5,279 bases of DNA from Rhodospirillales bacterium (GTDB lineage Bacteria > Pseudomonadota > Alphaproteobacteria > UBA8366 > JADFVY01). Location of the stretch: positions 1 through 5,279 of the forward strand of contig JAHELM010000216.1 in assembly GCA_024644185.1 (NCBI GenBank). The letters are read 5' to 3'. The position numbers and the translations under genes were made by a program. The notes beneath the pieces are model-generated. The model saw only the letters and a program-made list of their open reading frames with translations, made no database searches and was not told where the DNA came from. Positions 4,512 to 5,279 of this stretch are shown here, piece after piece. Position 1 is the first letter of the stretch; each line of letters begins with the position of its first letter.

Positions 4512-5279
4512 ATGCGGATACGGCTGGATGCGTTGCGGGCGGAACTGGCGAAGCAGGGGTTGGACGGGTTCGTTGTGCCGCATGCCGACGAATTCCAGAA
4601 CGAATACCTGCCGACGTCGGCCGAGCGGCTGGCCTGGCTTACCGGCTTCACCGGGTCGGCCGGCATGGCGGTGGTGCTGCGCGACCGGGCGGCGGTGTTC
4701 AGCGACGGCCGCTATACGTTGCAGATCCGCGACGAGGTCAGCGGCGACCTGTGGGACATCCGCCACATCGTCGATCAACCGCCCGGGGACTGGATTGCCG
4801 AACATCTGCCCGAGAGCGGGCGGCTGGGTTACGATGCGTGGCTGCACACCGAATCCGGCCTGGAGGTGCTGCGCAAGGCGGTGGAAAAGCGGCACGGCAC
4901 GCTGGTCGCCGTCGAGCGGAATCCGCTGGACGCCGACTGGGCCGACCGGCCGCGTCCGCCGGCCGCGAAGGTGTCGATCCATGACGAGACCTTTGCCGGC
5001 GAATCGTCTGCCGCCAAGCGCCGGCGCATCGGCGCGGCCCTGGCCGAGAAGGGCGCCGATACGGCGGTTCTTACCGCGCCGGATTCGATCGCCTGGCTGC
5101 TGAACCTGCGCGGGGGCGACGTGGACCATACGCCGCTGCCGCTGTCCTTCGCCATTCTCTACGCCGACGGCCGCGCCGAATGGTTCGTCGATCCGGCGAA
5201 GACCGGGCCGGACCTGGCGGCGCATCTGGGAACGGAGGTGACGATCCGCGGTCAGGACGAGTTTGAGCCGGCGCTGTGG
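4512..5279 (+). CDS. Xaa-Pro aminopeptidase (aminopeptidase P, M24B), 5' part
   Basis: The reading frame is open from ATG at 4512 to the window end, giving the first 256 residues of a protein usually near 600. The family removes the N-terminal residue from peptides whose second residue is proline, in the cytoplasm, using two metal ions. Residues 1 to about 135 are the creatinase-type N-terminal domain, with the signature LAWLTGFTGSAG (40-51) followed by FSDGRYTLQ (63-71). From about 165 the second N-terminal domain begins, with IAWLLNLRGGDVDHTPLPLS (193-212), typical of the three-domain, XPNPEP1-like type. The metal-binding catalytic domain would lie beyond the window and cannot be checked. 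The start is well supported by GGAGG (4500-4504), 7 bases before the ATG. It sits 79 bp after the permease, possibly supplying or using its amino-acid pool. Confidence 0.95.
   Translation, partial: MRIRLDALRAELAKQGLDGFVVPHADEFQNEYLPTSAERLAWLTGFTGSAGMAVVLRDRAAVFSDGRYTLQIRDEVSGDLWDIRHIVDQPPGDWIAEHLPESGRLGYDAWLHTESGLEVLRKAVEKRHGTLVAVERNPLDADWADRPRPPAAKVSIHDETFAGESSAAKRRRIGAALAEKGADTAVLTAPDSIAWLLNLRGGDVDHTPLPLSFAILYADGRAEWFVDPAKTGPDLAAHLGTEVTIRGQDEFEPALW

Noticed and set aside
3346..5103. Long plus-strand frame of 585 codons spanning the permease and peptidase genes
   Set aside because: It is out of frame with two strongly recognisable proteins, is rich in Arg, Gly and Ala, and has no domain character. 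It is a shadow caused by high GC.
4395..5225. Minus-strand 276-codon frame opposite the aminopeptidase
   Set aside because: It is antisense to a clearly conserved M24 N-terminal domain, and its Arg/Gln/Pro-rich composition is typical of shadow frames.

Overview
This is a high-GC chromosomal window with strong third-position GC bias, which produces many long antisense shadow frames. It most resembles an alphaproteobacterium, possibly Rhodospirillales-like. That placement is inferred from codon use, promoter style and protein similarity recalled by eye; no rRNA or marker gene is present to confirm it.

Layout: positions 10-1679 hold three small integral membrane proteins in a row on the minus strand. 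The first is a heme-copper-oxidase subunit I-like 4-helix protein (10-396). The other two are unrecognised 4-helix proteins (566-1105 and 1209-1679). Positions 1680-1875 form a divergent intergenic region with four tandem copies of a 19-bp repeat. To the right, on the plus strand, is a small acyl-carrier-protein-like gene (1876-2139). Its phosphopantetheine-site serine is replaced by threonine.

Convergent with it, and overlapping it by 85 bp, is an exported alpha/beta-hydrolase (2055-3104, minus). The hydrolase is divergent from an APC-superfamily amino-acid permease (3215-4432, plus). The gap between them carries a perfect 17-bp palindrome over a TTGACA-type promoter that reads toward the hydrolase. 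The last gene, from 4512 to the window edge, is the N-terminal 256 residues of an M24-family Xaa-Pro aminopeptidase, cut by the window end.

Functionally, the permease and the aminopeptidase P would fit peptide and amino-acid scavenging. They lie 79 bp apart on the same strand, but the peptidase has its own plausible promoter. The hydrolase looks like a regulated envelope lipase/esterase. The oxidase-like protein and its two 4-helix neighbours have no clear shared pathway. No mobile element, CRISPR array, RNA gene or obvious defence system was seen. The least ordinary parts are the repeat array that doubles as possible stacked promoters, the Thr-for-Ser carrier protein, the convergent coding overlap and the operator palindrome.
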